Shown in pieces: positions 13,261-26,203 of a stretch of 64,000 nt of DNA. Positions within the stretch are counted from its first letter, which is position 1; each line of letters opens with the position of its first letter. Below the pieces are notes generated by a model, which was not told the origin of the DNA, ran no database searches, and saw only the letters and a program-made list of their open reading frames with translations. The position numbers were made by a program, and so were the translations under genes. Origin of the DNA: Chimonanthus salicifolius (Eukaryota; Streptophyta; Magnoliopsida; Laurales; Calycanthaceae); contig CM023540.1 of NCBI GenBank assembly GCA_013350335.1, forward strand, positions 5,208,001 to 5,272,000, read 5' to 3'.

Positions 13261-14606
13261 TGTAACACCTCGGATTTTTCTTAGTTTATAAATTTATTGG
13301 ATTGTCCCATTTGGATTGTAATTTAATTGAATTTGAAATTAAAAAGTTAAAATGGACATTAGATGGGCAAGGAAATGGGTCAATTACCCAATTAAGACCC
13401 AATGGGTCATGGGTGACCTTGATTTAAAAATAATTGGGTAAATTTAGTTAAGTTAGTTGAGTTGGATAAATTAGTGAAATTAATGCATTAAAGTCCCCCT
13501 CATCAAGTGAGGTGGCATGTGAGTGATGTGGCATTGCCATGTGGCATACATGTCATCACATGGAAGCCAACTAAGCAAGGATGCCACGTCATCAAGTGAC
13601 ATGGTCAAAGTGGGACCCAAGTGCCATGTGGTGACCAAGTCACCACATGCATGGTCGACCATGACATGGGTTGACTTGGTCAACCACTTTTGGAGTTTAA
13701 GTCTTGAATTAGGGGTCTTGCTTAAGTTGAGAAGATGAAGGGATGAGATGGCAGGCTAGGATCTCATCTAAGGGAAGATCAAGGGTGGAGATTAAAGGAT
13801 GGATGTCTTGTCTAAGTACATTATACTTAGACACTTGGGAAGCCAAGGGCCTCTTTGGTTAAACCACGGGCCTCCTTGGTGAGGCCAAACCATTATGAGA
13901 AGATGAAGGGAAGAGATTAAGCTTTAATACAAAAACACAAACCAAAGGGCACTTCAAACCCTTGGCCGACCCCTCCTCTCTTGGACAAGAGTTTTCTCTC
14001 CACTCCTCTCCTCTCTCTCTCTCTCAGCTCTGCCTCCATATACTTGAAAGACCTTGAAGAACAAAAAAAGGAGAAGAAGAATTAAGGAAGAAGAGAAAGA
14101 CCAAAATAAAAAAAGGAGATTGAAGGAAGGTCTGTCTAGACTTAATAAAATGGAGATTAATCTTAGGAAACGATAGGTTCGGCCATGGTGTGGCCAAACC
14201 CATGGGTTCCATGATTGGTTGGAATGAATGGCCAAAAATTACGATAAGGCCATGGACTTGAAAACCCAAACACATAAAGGATCTGACCCAAAGTCAGATG
14301 GATTCAGTCGACTGAAAGTGTACTAGCCTAGCACACAAAGGATCTGACCCAAAGTCAGCCGGCTGAATTTGTGATTCAGTCGACTGAAAGTGTACTGACC
14401 GAGCACACAAAGGATTTGACCCAAAGTCACAGATTCAGTCGACTGAAAGTGTACTCGCCAACCACATAAGGGATTTGGTTGCATTTTAGTAGACTGAATC
14501 TTATGATTCAGTCGACTGAAAGTATACTGGCCAAGCATGTATAATATCTAGTTGTATTTTAGCTGACTGAGTCTTATGATTTAGTCGACTGAAAGTATAT
14601 TGGCCA

Positions 14607-17600
14607 TGTAACGCCCCGCCCGTTTTCACTCGCCGAAAATCAGAGTCTATTTTTTTTTTTGAAATAAAGATTGAGAGAGAGCGGGAAGCCACGACGCGAG
14701 TTAAGTCCGAGCTTCCAAAACCCGACCCTTAACTGACCAACCATACGTGTGTGCGGATCGAGTTAACTAAAACAGTTCACATGCTTAAGGTTATACTTGC
14801 GGAATAAACACATAGCTGAATTATCATATGATTAGAGTTAATAAGCAAGGAAGTCCATCACATTAATTAACTTAAGTTCAAATGTCCAAAAAAATAACCA
14901 AACCATAGCAAGATAATTCTAAGTTATTACAGTCCCAAAATGCGAATAACTCAAATTACATTGTTCGAAATAAAAATTAAATAAAGTAAGTCTAAATTAT
15001 CCAAGCTCCTAAGCTCGGCTCCTTTCGCGTTCATCGTTCTGTCCATTCCCTGTATCATCATCTAAGGTAGAAGTAGGGCATTGGTCAACGCGCCTAGTAG
15101 GTATTCCGAGTAGGGTCAAAGACATGGGACTAGTATAAAAATCAGAATATGCACATAATATCAAAATCATGCAATTCAATGCCATGCCATGGGTGTCATA
15201 TGCCAATGATTTCTCACCCATCAACCATATCTCAAACACATAGATAATCCTCTTAATGAACAAACTACATCAAGGTATTCATTGTAATGACTCCTCATGT
15301 ATGCCTTATCGGTCCCACCAAACGGAGCGTGGGCTCCTTTTTCATTTCAAACATCATATACCATTTCTCAATTGGAATCACAGCGGATCCCTCCCCACGT
15401 TTGTTTATCGGATACCCCGAATGGAGCGTGGACTCCTCTCATATGTTCCCTCCCATGCCATGCATGAGATGTGAGTGCAAACATGCTATTTCATATTAAA
15501 TTACATAATAGCCTTGAAATTCCATTCTTAAAACATAAGCATTTTGATACCAAAAATAGATCATCAATTATGGAAATAAAAACCATTGCATGTACATAAT
15601 CAAAGAGTTACAACAAGGTAGGAATCCTACCGACGTCCAAATATTGTATCCTTGCATTTTCGTCAAAATATAGATCACCGATCACGTCAAAGCCGATCGT
15701 ACACCCGTTTGTGAAATCCCGTTACCTTAAATTAATTCCATCATATAAAATTGTCAAATTAATTATCCAATTAATTTAAATCATACCTTACATCCTTCCA
15801 TTTAAACTTAATCATTTGGAAAAGGAAAATCATCTTAGAAAAACTTCACTTTTTAAAATCACTCGGTCACCTATCCGTAACCCATCCTGCAGACGATAGA
15901 AACCCGTCCGCGGAAGGTAGAAACCTGTTCTGCGGACGGCAGAAACCCGTCCTACAGACTGTAACCCGTTCGCTGACAGAACAACACACAAGTCTATTAC
16001 CCGTCCGCGGATGGTCAATACCCGTCCGCGGACGGTGCACTGTCATTGTCTAATACCCGCTGTTCACTACCCCTCCGACAGTCCACACTTGTTACCCGTC
16101 CTGCGGATAGTCCACACCCGTCCCACAAAGAGTGTAACCCATCTTACATGCATATCTCCCGTCCGCAAACAACACCTGTTATGTTTGTTACCCGTCCTGC
16201 GGACGGTCCACACCCGTCTGCAGACAATAAAAACCCGTCCCGCGGACGGTAGACACCCGTCCCCTAGAGAGTGTAACCCATCCTACATGCATATCTCTCG
16301 TCCGCAAATAGAACCATGTTATGTTTGTTACCCGTCCGCGGATGGTCGAAACCCGTCCCATGGACGGTAGAAACCCTTCTTTCAGCCATCCAACCTGTCC
16401 GCAGAAAACCCATGTCCTGTTCATCATCCGTCCGCAGACAATGATACCCATCCGCAGACAGTACCATCTAAAATCAGTCCTTATTTTATTTGATGTTTGG
16501 CTTGACCTTTATTTATGAAATTCATTTATTATATTAACAATTATAATGTCATCCATATATTTTTAAAATCGGTGAGTATGCTTACTGACTAACCCCACTA
16601 GGGTCTTTTCCATTTAACTTTTCAATCTCTACAACCATATTTCGGATTTGAACAATACCTTACTTTTATGTTCATCTCATTGCTATTCCTTGAATGGATT
16701 TTTACATTCCATGGCCCGTAACACTTTGGCCATTCTTTTCAATCCAATATGGAACCCCATGGTTTCAGCCATTCCATAGCCGAAACCATGGTTCCCTTAG
16801 CTTCTTTTTAATCAATAAATCCTCGTTAAACATTACATACCTATTCCGCATCTCCTCCGTTTCTTTAGGTTTGATCTTGCTCCTCTGTCCTTCTCCTTCC
16901 TTAGCCCTTGTTCTTCCTCCAAGTCTAGAGCCGAAAGTGTGAGAGAGAGAGAGATGAGAAGAGGCGATGCAACCTCTTGCTCCACCTTGAGAATTCGGCC
17001 AAGGATGATGAGAGAGGGAGAGAGAAATTGAGATGGAAAACTCTTTATGGAGGGTTCGGCCAAAGAGGTGTAGGTTGAGAGAGGGAGAGAGGGATGAGAT
17101 GGAAAACTCTCTATCTTTTCTTCCAAAGGAGAGGATCGGCCCTATGGGTTTGGTGTGAGCCCTTTGTCTAGCCCTTCTAACCTCTTAACCACCCTCGTTA
17201 CTTTTGGTCTTTCCCATGTGTCCCTTGGTTAACCAAGGAGACACATGGCTTACACTTGGAGCTTCTCCCCCACCACCCCTCCCAACGATTTTGCCTAAGG
17301 TTTCCATGAGATGGAAGCCCTTCATCTCCCCCTTTGACTCACTTAAGCCTCTTCCACTTCCATGTGACTCAGTTACTTATTTGAACTCACTTCCCATTCA
17401 ACTCAATCCCAACTCACTTTAGCTCACTTAATTTTCTTGAACTCATTTCCATATAACTCAAGTGATTTTAATTCCCAACTCAATATAATTCCACTCACCA
17501 TATTTGAACTCACTCATGGTTGACCAAGTCAACCATGGTAGCCGACCTACATGTTACCTTAGACCACTAGCCACCTCACTTGATGAGGTAGATCCGAGGC

Positions 17601-17898
17601 CTTGGGTCTTAAGTGGGTACATAACCCAATTAAATTAAACCTTTACCCATTTACTATCCAAAATATATTCACTTTGACCCATTGGGTTCCAATTGGGCAT
17701 TTGACCCAATTAACTACATTTACCCAATTAATTAAAATCAAACCCTATCCATGATCCATTGGATCATAATTGGGCCATTTACCCAATTCTTATCCATTTA
17801 AAATCCATTTCATCCATAAATCTTAAATTCAACAAATTAAACAATTTAAATAGTCAAAATCCAATATATTATTGCATTGGAAAATCCTGGATGTTACA
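14607..17898 (-). mobile_element. Solo LTR J, minus, TSD GGCCA, nested in I
   Basis: A 3292-bp LTR from TGTAACGCCC at 14607 to GATGTTACA at 17898, flanked by GGCCA at 14602-14606 and 17899-17903. It has CATGCATG at 15459-15466, a GGTAGGAATCCTACC palindrome near 15620, donor GGTATG (rc 16836-16841), GA-rich runs at 16940-17090, and an inverted TTGAC pair near 17517. It carries one degenerate GGTTTCAGCCAT palindrome (about 16760) and a separate GC-rich array. No internal region is present. Confidence 0.93.
15867..16463. repeat. CCGTCCGCGGACGG palindrome array in LTR J
   Basis: More than a dozen copies of ACCCGTCCGCGGACGGT or near variants in about 600 bp, with the perfect 14-bp palindrome at 16022-16035. 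The spacing is irregular, and several copies are half-sites or have the CpGs changed to CA/TG. The array is GC-rich in an otherwise AT-rich LTR. It occupies the LTR section where other copies carry TTCGGCCAT palindromes. Confidence 0.88.
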
Positions 17899-19484
17899 GG
17901 CCAAAGACATAAGAGATCTGGTTGTGTTTCAACCAACTGAGTCTTATGATTCAGTCGACTGAAAGTATAATGGCTAAACAGGTAAGAGATCTGGTTGTGT
18001 TTCAGCCGACTGAATCTTATGATTCAGTCGACTGAGAGTATATTTTGTAGAAGGTTTTATTCTTGATTATCCTCCAGAGCCTCTGCCTACTTTGTAGGAT
18101 GGAAGCGAGATAAAATGGAAGAACAATAGGGTTCAGCCATGTTGTATGGCCAAACCCCATCGAGGGTCTTAAACGGATAACGGACTATGCTTCGTAAATG
18201 CATTGAGAAATGAGCATGAAACTTAGGTGGAAATAGGGATGATGAAATTAAAATGAAAAATCAAATTAATATGTATGTTTGAATTTGATAAGGTAAAGAG
18301 GTTCGCAAGGGATTGTGGTTTGTCTCACGCTACCGTTAGCGTTATCCTTGCAAGACCAGAAAAGATAGTATATCGGTTATTGGTAGGATTCCTACCTCAT
18401 TGAGAATGCTATAGAGTATAATATGACACTTGTTTTATTCAAAATATGATGAAAGCATTGGCTAAACAAATTGTATTATGATTATGAGTTGATTTTCAAT
18501 GATAGTATGTATTTTAAATGAAATGGCATTCTTACATACATTACCTCATGCATGGCATGGGAGGGAACACATATGACCAGCAAGTCAAGTTCTGAGTGGT
18601 CCGGACATAACTTGGACTTTAGATTAGCTAATATGAAGCTATATGAACTGTTGAGATTTGGCCGCATCCGGTTGATAGAAAAGGACGACGTAATTCGGCG
18701 AAAGATCTCCTGGGTAGTCAGCCCCAAAATCCTGTGCAGAGGGAGGAGATCACACTCCATTGGTAATCCCGATTAATTTGTAGATGAGTATACAGTGCCC
18801 TGGTGGTTGCCGCCTCAAACACTGTGGACATAATTGGCCAAGGAAATCATTGATTAATTTATGATGTGATTGGATATGGACATAGGGTGGGATTTCATCT
18901 GGTATTGACACCCTTGACATGACACTTACGTTAGCCATTAATTATGTATAAACCTTTGATTTATGATATTCTAATATTACTCCCATGTGTATCCTAACCC
19001 TATTTGGAATACCTACTGGGCATGTTGACTAATGCCCTACTTCTACCCTATAGATGATGGAACAAGAAATGATAAGGAAAAAGACGTGGGACTGGAAAGG
19101 AGCAAAACGTAGGAGCTTGGGAAGATTTAAGTTTAAAATTACTTAGTTTTGATGATGTATTCGGCGGACTTATACTTTGGATTGTAATAACTTAGAACTT
19201 CTTTGCTATCGTTTGATAATCATTAAGTCTTATTGGAATTTTATGGTGATTGACTTTCCTTGCCTAATGATGGCAAGAGAATGAATAGCATTTTATTCAT
19301 ATAAATTATTCCGCAAGCATTAAGAAAAGTGTGGGAAAATGTTTTAGTGGACTTAGTCCATATACACGTAATAGTGACCAGTTAAGGGTCGGGTTTGACT
19401 CGCGTCGTGACGGCCCGTCCTCTCCCACTTATATAGAAAAAAAAAACTCTGATTTATGCAAGTGAAAAAGGGCAGGGCGTTAAA

Positions 19485-19832
19485 TAATAGACATTGGAAT
19501 TTATTTTTGAAATCAACGTGGCATTGTTTTCCAAGTTTTATTAATAAAATTAAAGCCTCGAATCCAGATCTCACGTAAATTAAACAATGATGCATTCATG
19601 TTTTTCATTCAGAACAATAGCAAAAATCAAGTCAATGGAGATCACTAAAATACATGTTACAGAACAGACCTTAGACTTAAAAGAAATTCAGGATTCTCTT
19701 TCGACTCTAAAATATTTCATTGCACTCTTTTAACTAAGAGTCATAGAAACTAAAGCAGGAGTCCGTTCAAGCTAAATTTTCAATGCATCTAATTGTTGAG
19801 ACATGAAAAATGACATTTTTCCTCATAATTAT
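19485..19832. other. Old target DNA (middle piece) between I and A
   Basis: AT-rich sequence with no recognised gene. It joins 13260 on the left once I is removed and 60029 on the right once A is removed. ATTAT at 19828-19832 is the left target copy of A. Confidence 0.6.
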
Positions 19833-22800
19833 TCTAACGCCCCGCCCTTTTCCACCCTTCCGAAAATCAGAGTCTAATTTTTTTTTTTTATAAATAAATA
19901 AAGTGGAAGAGAGTGGGGAGCGTCACGACGCGAGCTAAGTCCGGACTTCCAAAGTCCGACCCTTAACTGGCCACCCATGTGTGCATGGACTAAGCCCATG
20001 AAAATTGATCCACACATGGTACTAAATAAAACTTGCGGAATATACATAACTAAATCGCAGAATAAGTCAAATATGCGGAACTAAACTGTTTAGATAGGAA
20101 AATACAAGTCATCTATCCAAAATTACTTAAATCAAATAACCATCATCAAAACCATTCACAACCATAGCAATATCTAGTTATTACATATCCATGAAAATTA
20201 TCCAAATAACAATATATAAGAATCCATTCCAACACCCAAGCTCCTATGCATGGCTTCCTTCGCGATCCTCAATCTTTCCCTTTCCTTTTCATGCGTCATC
20301 CACTAAGGATAGAAATAGGGCGTTAGATCAACGCGCCCAGTAGGTCTTCTGATTAGGGCCACCACAAGGTTAGTATAAAAACATGCATATAACATATGAT
20401 ACATGATCAACAAATACTTACAAAACAATGCTATGTATGTATGCAAATGTAATGAGTCCCACCCATCACAAATATACATAGCCATCACTTGACGGGATTC
20501 TCATCGTCAAGGTAACCCACAGTATTCTTTCGTTTCCTCATGATGGGATTCTCATCATCAAGGTATTCTTCCTGGTGGGACTCTCATCACCTAAGGAGGC
20601 CCCACAGTTGCATCACGGACATTCCGACGGAGTGTGGACTCCGGTTTTAATATTCATCACCCCATGCCATGCATGAGATGTCAATGAGTACATGCCATTT
20701 ATAAATAAATGTTAACCTTCAAATCCCATTTGAAACATAATACTTTAACACAAATAACTCATCAAAGTCAACATAAAAACAACAAGTATAATATGTGGTT
20801 ACAAAGAGGTAGGAAACCTACAGAAAAGTTACTTAAACCGTCTGCTCTTCTTAACCCGTCACCCGTTCACGATTTGAGCACTGTTCAAGAAGTCCCGTTA
20901 CCTCGTTTATATAACAGTAAGTCAAACACTAACCATTTAATTTCCAATTAAATCTAAGTCCCAAAAATCACTTTGTGGGATTCGGCCATAACCCATGGCC
21001 GAACCTCACCCACTTGTATTTGATCTTTCTTTTTATTTAATTAACACCCTATAACACCTCAAACTACAAACATACTTTGGCAGGGTTCGGCCATACAACA
21101 TGGCCGAACCTTACCACTTTGGTTTTGACCCCTCTTTCAATTCCTTTGATCACTTCATTCCATATTTACATTCTAGCTTGTATTTACGGTTTTGCCATTG
21201 GTTTAACCTTTGCTTGATATGGCTAACCATCAACATCCATAAAAATCCATCTTAGTGGGGTTCGGCCATACAAGATGGCTGAACCTCACCATCTTAATTT
21301 TTGTTCCTTTAATCCTTCATACATACATCTCCATTTTGATTTTTAACCACTTCAAAATAAACTTAGTCCATCAAATACCCATTAGTGGGGTTCGACCATA
21401 CTACATGGCCGAACCTCACCCTATGGATTTTTATCCCTTTTTCCATCATCTATCATGGTTGATTATTTACTTAATACTAAATCCAAAGATAAACATATGA
21501 AATTCTTTAACCACCATTTATAATTTCCACCATGTTCTTAACTCCGAATAACCCATAAAATGGTCCATGGATCTCTTGACTCAATCATTCCATCATTTGT
21601 ATATGGTTTATGCTCAATACTTTAGCCATAATAATAATATGGTTCAACCATCCAATGGCCGACCCAAAACATCAATCTTAACTCCAATTAAAACACCTAA
21701 AAGCCTTTATAACATTGCATGGTTTTTAACTCTCAACAACCATCAAAATAACCAAATCATTTCATGGGGTTCAGCCATCCAAAGTGGCCGAACCCTATGA
21801 TCCATGTTTCTACCCTTTTTAAATATCATCTTCCATGGTTTAAACCTTCGATAGATTCGGCCATATAATGGCCGAATCATGCTCCCTTATCCATTTTATT
21901 TAATCAAAGATTATGATATACTTACCAATCTCCTTAGCCTCTCTTCTTTCCTTTGATCCTTCCTTCCTTCCTTCTTGCTCCTTTAGTCCTTTAGCCGATT
22001 GTGTGCTTGCTCAAAATGAGGTCACCAAGGGCTGGTTTGGCCAAGGTGGAGGTAGGTTTTGAGAGAGGGAGAGAGATGAAAATTCCTAAGCTTCTTGAGA
22101 TGGAAATTCGGTCAAATGGTGTAGTGTACCCCTTTTGTTAATCAGCCCCCAAAACCCTCTCATTTATCCTCATCAATATTGATATAACCAAGGAGTCCCT
22201 TGGCATAACTATGGGACACTTGGCTTAAGCTCATGCAACCCTTCCATCTCCCAACGTTGGTGCTTGGGTCTCCATCATGAGATGGAAACCCTCCAAGTTC
22301 CCAATGTAAATCTTATCTCATTCCATTGAGTTTTATGCATGGGATACCACTCCCATGCCACCAACGTGTGGGCCTTTGCTTTGGGGTCTTTAAAATCAAC
22401 ACAACTCCTCATCTTCCCACTTGACTCACTTGAGTTAAAGGTCTCCATGACTTCCAATCCAACTCATTCAACTCATTAGCTCAACTCACTCATTTAATTC
22501 CACTCATTTAATTCACTTGAGTCAACTCAATTGTTTGATTCCTTTCCAACACAATTCAGCCCCAACTCAACATAATTTAACTCAACCTTTTAGCTCACTT
22601 GATGGTCCACATGGTCAACATGGTCAAGCTCGACCCATTGGGTCCCCATTCAACTTCGTGGTCCAATTGGGCGCCTTGACCCATTTAAATGACAGTTATC
22701 CATTTAAATGTGGTTTACCCAATTGCATATAGCTTACCCATTTATCCTCCATTGAACTCCCATTCAATTCAACCTAACTCAATTAAACTTGAGCTCACCC

Positions 22801-23082
22801 AATGGTCAAACAAGTCCACCACGACCCATTGGGTCCCAATTGGGTAGTTGACCCATTGAATCACACATACCCAATTATTTCCAACCGAATTCTGTCCTTG
22901 ATCCGTTGAACTATAATTGGGCTATTGACCCAATTCTTAGCCATTTATCTCCATTGATCCACATCTACCATCCATTGGGCAATTGACCCAACATCTACCC
23001 ATCAAAGATTCATATCTTTTTAATTCACCATTCCAATGGAATTTTCGTAAATATGGATATATTGAAAAATCGGGGTGTTACA
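19833..23082 (-). mobile_element. 3' LTR of element A
   Basis: 3250 bp. It has U5 paired stems at 19940-20019, CTTGACG-type hairpins at 20490-20600, CATGCATG at 20668-20675, palindromes from 20977 to 21878, donor GGTAAG (rc 21921-21926), a GA-rich patch near 22060 and dense TTGACCCA-type motifs toward 23000. It differs from the 5' LTR by many scattered substitutions and by a 32-bp loss that removes one palindrome at 21570. Confidence 0.93.
20977..21878. repeat. Palindrome array in 3' LTR of A
   Basis: Palindromes at about 20977, 21082, 21258, 21387, 21768 and 21854. The last, GATTCGGCCAT-ATA-ATGGCCGAATC, is perfect over 11 bp although both arms differ from the usual GGTTCGGCCAT. Several other copies have mismatched arms. 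Confidence 0.88.
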
Positions 23083-23110
23083 ATATAAACTTCTTTTTAA
23101 AATTTTCGTC
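23083..23110 (-). promoter_or_regulatory. Polypurine tract region of element A
   Basis: On the minus strand AAAATTTTAAAAAGAAG lies directly before the 3' LTR and would prime plus-strand DNA synthesis. B and C have the related AAAAGAGGATTG at the same place (42195-42215 and 33478-33500). Confidence 0.65.
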
Positions 23111-23143
23111 CCGAAAATCGAGCGAAGTAGGGTTCTAAACATT

Positions 23144-26100
23144 TTACATAAATAACTCAGGATGAGCTATTCTCATTTTCGACTCAAATTCCCAAGTGGC
23201 CTTCTCAATACCATGTCGATCCCATACCACCTTGACGAACTGAATTGCTCGGTTTCGTAATACCCTTTGCTCAGTCTCCATTATTCTGATTGGCTTCTCG
23301 ACATAAGTCACAACACTTTGTACCTCTATATCTTGTACATTCAACACATGAGAAGGATCGGGATTGTAATTCCTCAGCATCGAAATATGAAATACATCGT
23401 GTAGGGATGCCAATTGTGAAGAAAGTGCCAATTGATAAGCTACATCCCCCATCCTTCTTATGATGGAAAACGGTCCCACATATCTTGGTGATAGTTTCCC
23501 CTTCTTTCCAAACCTCATGTGTCCCTTCCGTGGTGAGACTTTTAAGTACACCATGTCCCCCACTTCAAATTCAAGGAACTTTCTCCTCTTGTCAGCATAA
23601 CTCTTCTGACGATTCTGTGCAGTTAATAGATGTTACCGTATTAACGTTATTTGCACTGTGGTCTCTGTAACCAACTCTGGTCCTATCAGTGCAGGCTCAC
23701 CAGCCTCTGTCCAGCACACTGGTGATCTACACGGCTTACCATAAAAAGCCTCGAATGGGGACATCTGAAGGCTTGCCTAGTAACTGTTATTATATGAGAA
23801 TTCTACCAGCAGCAAGTGATCCTCCCATCCACCCTTGAAATCTAACATGCATGCTCTCAGCATGTCTTCCAATACTTGTAGAGTCCTTTCCGACTGTCCA
23901 TCAGTCTGTGGATGGAATGCTATACTAGTCAGTAGATTTGTCCCCATAGCCGACTGCATGCTCTGCCACACTCTACCGGTGAATCGGTCATCTCTGTTTG
24001 ATACTATTGTCCGGGGAATACCATGTAACCGAATGATATCCTTGATATACCGCCGACCCAAAGTCTCAGATGAATCCGTCATCTTGATAGGAATAAAATG
24101 TGCAGACTTGGTCAGCCGGTCCACCACGACCCATATTGCATCATTACCCTTTGATGACTTTGGTAACCCTGTTACAAAATCCATGGAGATGTGCTCCCAT
24201 TTCCATTCCGGCACTGGTAACGGTTTAAGTAACCCTGGTGGCTTTTGATGTTCCGTCTTAACCTGCTGACAAGTTAAGCAATGAGCCACGAACTCCGCCA
24301 CTTCTCTTTTGAGTCCGTGCCACCAGTAATGTCTCTTCACGTCGTGATACATTTTGTTGTTGCCCGGATGAATGGAGAGTTTTGTTTGATGTGCCTCAAT
24401 CAATAACTCTTTCCTACATCTTTTTTGGCACATACACTCTACCCCGGAATAAAAGACCCTGTCCTGGTCGTAATTCCCATTCTGGTACGACTATGCCAGT
24501 AGACATCTTGGCCCATATCTCCTCCACTTCCGGATCTACTCGTTGCTCTTGTTCAATCTTGGTAAACATGTTGGACCGTATAATCAGATTGTATATAGTC
24601 CCATGGTTATTGAGGTAGAGTTTAAACTCTCGAATGGTATTCAACATCTCCCATTCAGTCCTAATCAAACATGCCACTGATGCATGTGATATGCGACTGA
24701 GTGCATCCGCCACCTTGTTTGCCTTACCCGGATGATATCGGAGCGCGAATTCATAATCCGCCAAATATTCCATCCATCTGCGCTGCCTCAAGTTGAGTTC
24801 TTTCTGATCAAACAAGTATTTCAAACTCTTATGATCAGAAAACACTTCAAATTTCTCGCCATAGAGATAATGTCTCCAACTTTTGAGAGCGAAGGCCACT
24901 GCGGCTAGTTCCAAATCGTGCGTAGGATAGAGACATTCATGTATTTTCAACTATCTTGATCCGTATGCCACCACACGATTACTTTGACTGAGTGTACACC
25001 CCAATCCCTCTCCTGAAGCATCACAGTGTACCTCATAACATTTGCCTCTTTCAGGCAAAATTAGGATAGGAGCAGTGGTAAGCTTCTTCTTCAACTCTTC
25101 AAACCTCTGATTGCACAGATCTGACCACTCATATTTGACTCCTTTCTGAGTGAGTCGAGTTAGTGGAGATGCTATCTTGGAGAAATCCATGATAAACTTT
25201 CGATAATATCCAGCCAATCCCAAGAAGCTGCGAATCTCGGTTACGTTCTTTGGTGCTTTCCATTCACTTACTACCGCCACCTTAGCTGGATCCACGGCTA
25301 TACCTTCTTTGGATATAATGTGCCCCAAGAAATGAACCTCAGATAGCCAAAATTCGCATTTACTTGCTTTGGCATACAACTTGCTCTTTCTCAAGGTGTC
25401 CAGAACTATTCTTAGGTGCTCAGCATGGTCTTCCTTACTCTTGGAATAGATCAAGATATCATCAATAAATATAATAACGAACTGATCTAAATACGGACAG
25501 AAAATCCTGTTCATTAAATCCATGAACACAGCCGGTGCATTGGTGAGTCCAAACGGCATGACTACAAACTCATATAGTTCATACCGCATTCTGAAGGCTG
25601 TCTTCTCGATATTTTCCTCCTTAACCTAGATTTGATGGTATTCGGACATCAAATCAATCTTCGAAAAGTGACTGGAACCCCTCAATTGATCGAATAAGTC
25701 ATCGATCCTAGGTAAAAGGTACTTGTTCCGGACAGTTAGCTGATTCAGCTTCCAGCAATCCACACACATTCAGAGTGAACCGTCATTCTTCTTCACAAAC
25801 AGCACTGGAGCTCCCCAAGACGACGTACTGTTTCGGATGCAACCCAGCCTTAGCAGTTCATCAATCTGCTTCTTTAGCTCAGACATTTCTACTGGTGCCA
25901 TCCGATAATGTGGTAAAGACATTGGTGAAGTACCAGGATACAACTTGTTTTCGAAATTGAGCTCCCTCATGGGTGGTAAACCAGGGAGTTCTTTTGGAAA
26001 AACATCCGTAAATTCTTTCACAATTGCGGGAAGTTCAGTGATTGGTGCCTTGTTTATAATGATATTATTCAATACTAAATGGTTCAACCTTTCCTGCAGT

Positions 26101-26203
26101 CTGCTCTGCTTGTCTGTACGAACCACATATTGCTTTCCCTCGAGTGACCAAAATGTCACTCTGTGGCGATAACAGTCGATGTTGGCCTGGAATCTAGCCA
26201 ACC
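23144..26203 (-). pseudogene. pol: Element A pol: RT, RNase H, integrase, chromodomain (broken)
   Basis: It begins just after the protease, in frame with the gag-protease ORF once B is removed. RT shows the SSWGAPVLFVKK and FIDD motifs (FIDD at 25458-25469). RNase H has SDHKSLKYL and ends [15 protein letters not shown] (about 24680-24840). Integrase has the zinc-binding H/H/C/C region and a DDE core, but the second Asp of SDRD is Asn (SNRDD). A GPF/Y-like module and chromodomain-like tail end at the stop 23144-23146. It is broken by in-frame stops at 23633-23635, 23777-23779, 24951-24953, 25626-25628 and 25770-25772, and by a frameshift at a T run about 24420-24426. Four of the five stops need only one T-to-C change on the coding strand to give Gln or Arg. 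Confidence 0.92.

Larger units (their letters stand above)
14303..18036. repeat. TTCAGTCGACTGAA palindrome array in LTR I, split by J
   Basis: The self-complementary 14-mer TTCAGTCGACTGAA (or one-base variants) lies at 14303-14316, 14375-14388, 14434-14447, 14507-14520, 14580-14593, then after J at 17950-17963 and 18023-18036. The units are tandem, about 60-73 bp, and include ATCTGACCCAAAGTCAG and a second palindrome TCAGCCGGCTGA. J was inserted inside this array, so it is older than J. Confidence 0.92.
13261..19484 (+). mobile_element. Solo LTR I, plus, TSD TAATA, split by J
   Basis: Starts TGTAACACCTCGG at 13261 and ends GGGCAGGGCGTTAAA at 19484 (final CA changed to AA). TAATA flanks it at 13256-13260 and 19485-19489. 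With J and one target copy removed it is about 2.93 kb. It has GGTAGGATTCCTACC near 18381 and CATGCATG at 18547-18554. Its U5 hairpin is shortened. It carries only two degenerate TTCGGCCAT palindromes (about 14176 and 18128); its main array is of a different palindrome. Confidence 0.92.

Noticed and set aside
21854..21878. Palindromes as MITEs or microRNA precursors
   Set aside because: Arms are 11-12 bp with 3-6-nt loops, too short for plant microRNA hairpins; no target duplications flank them.
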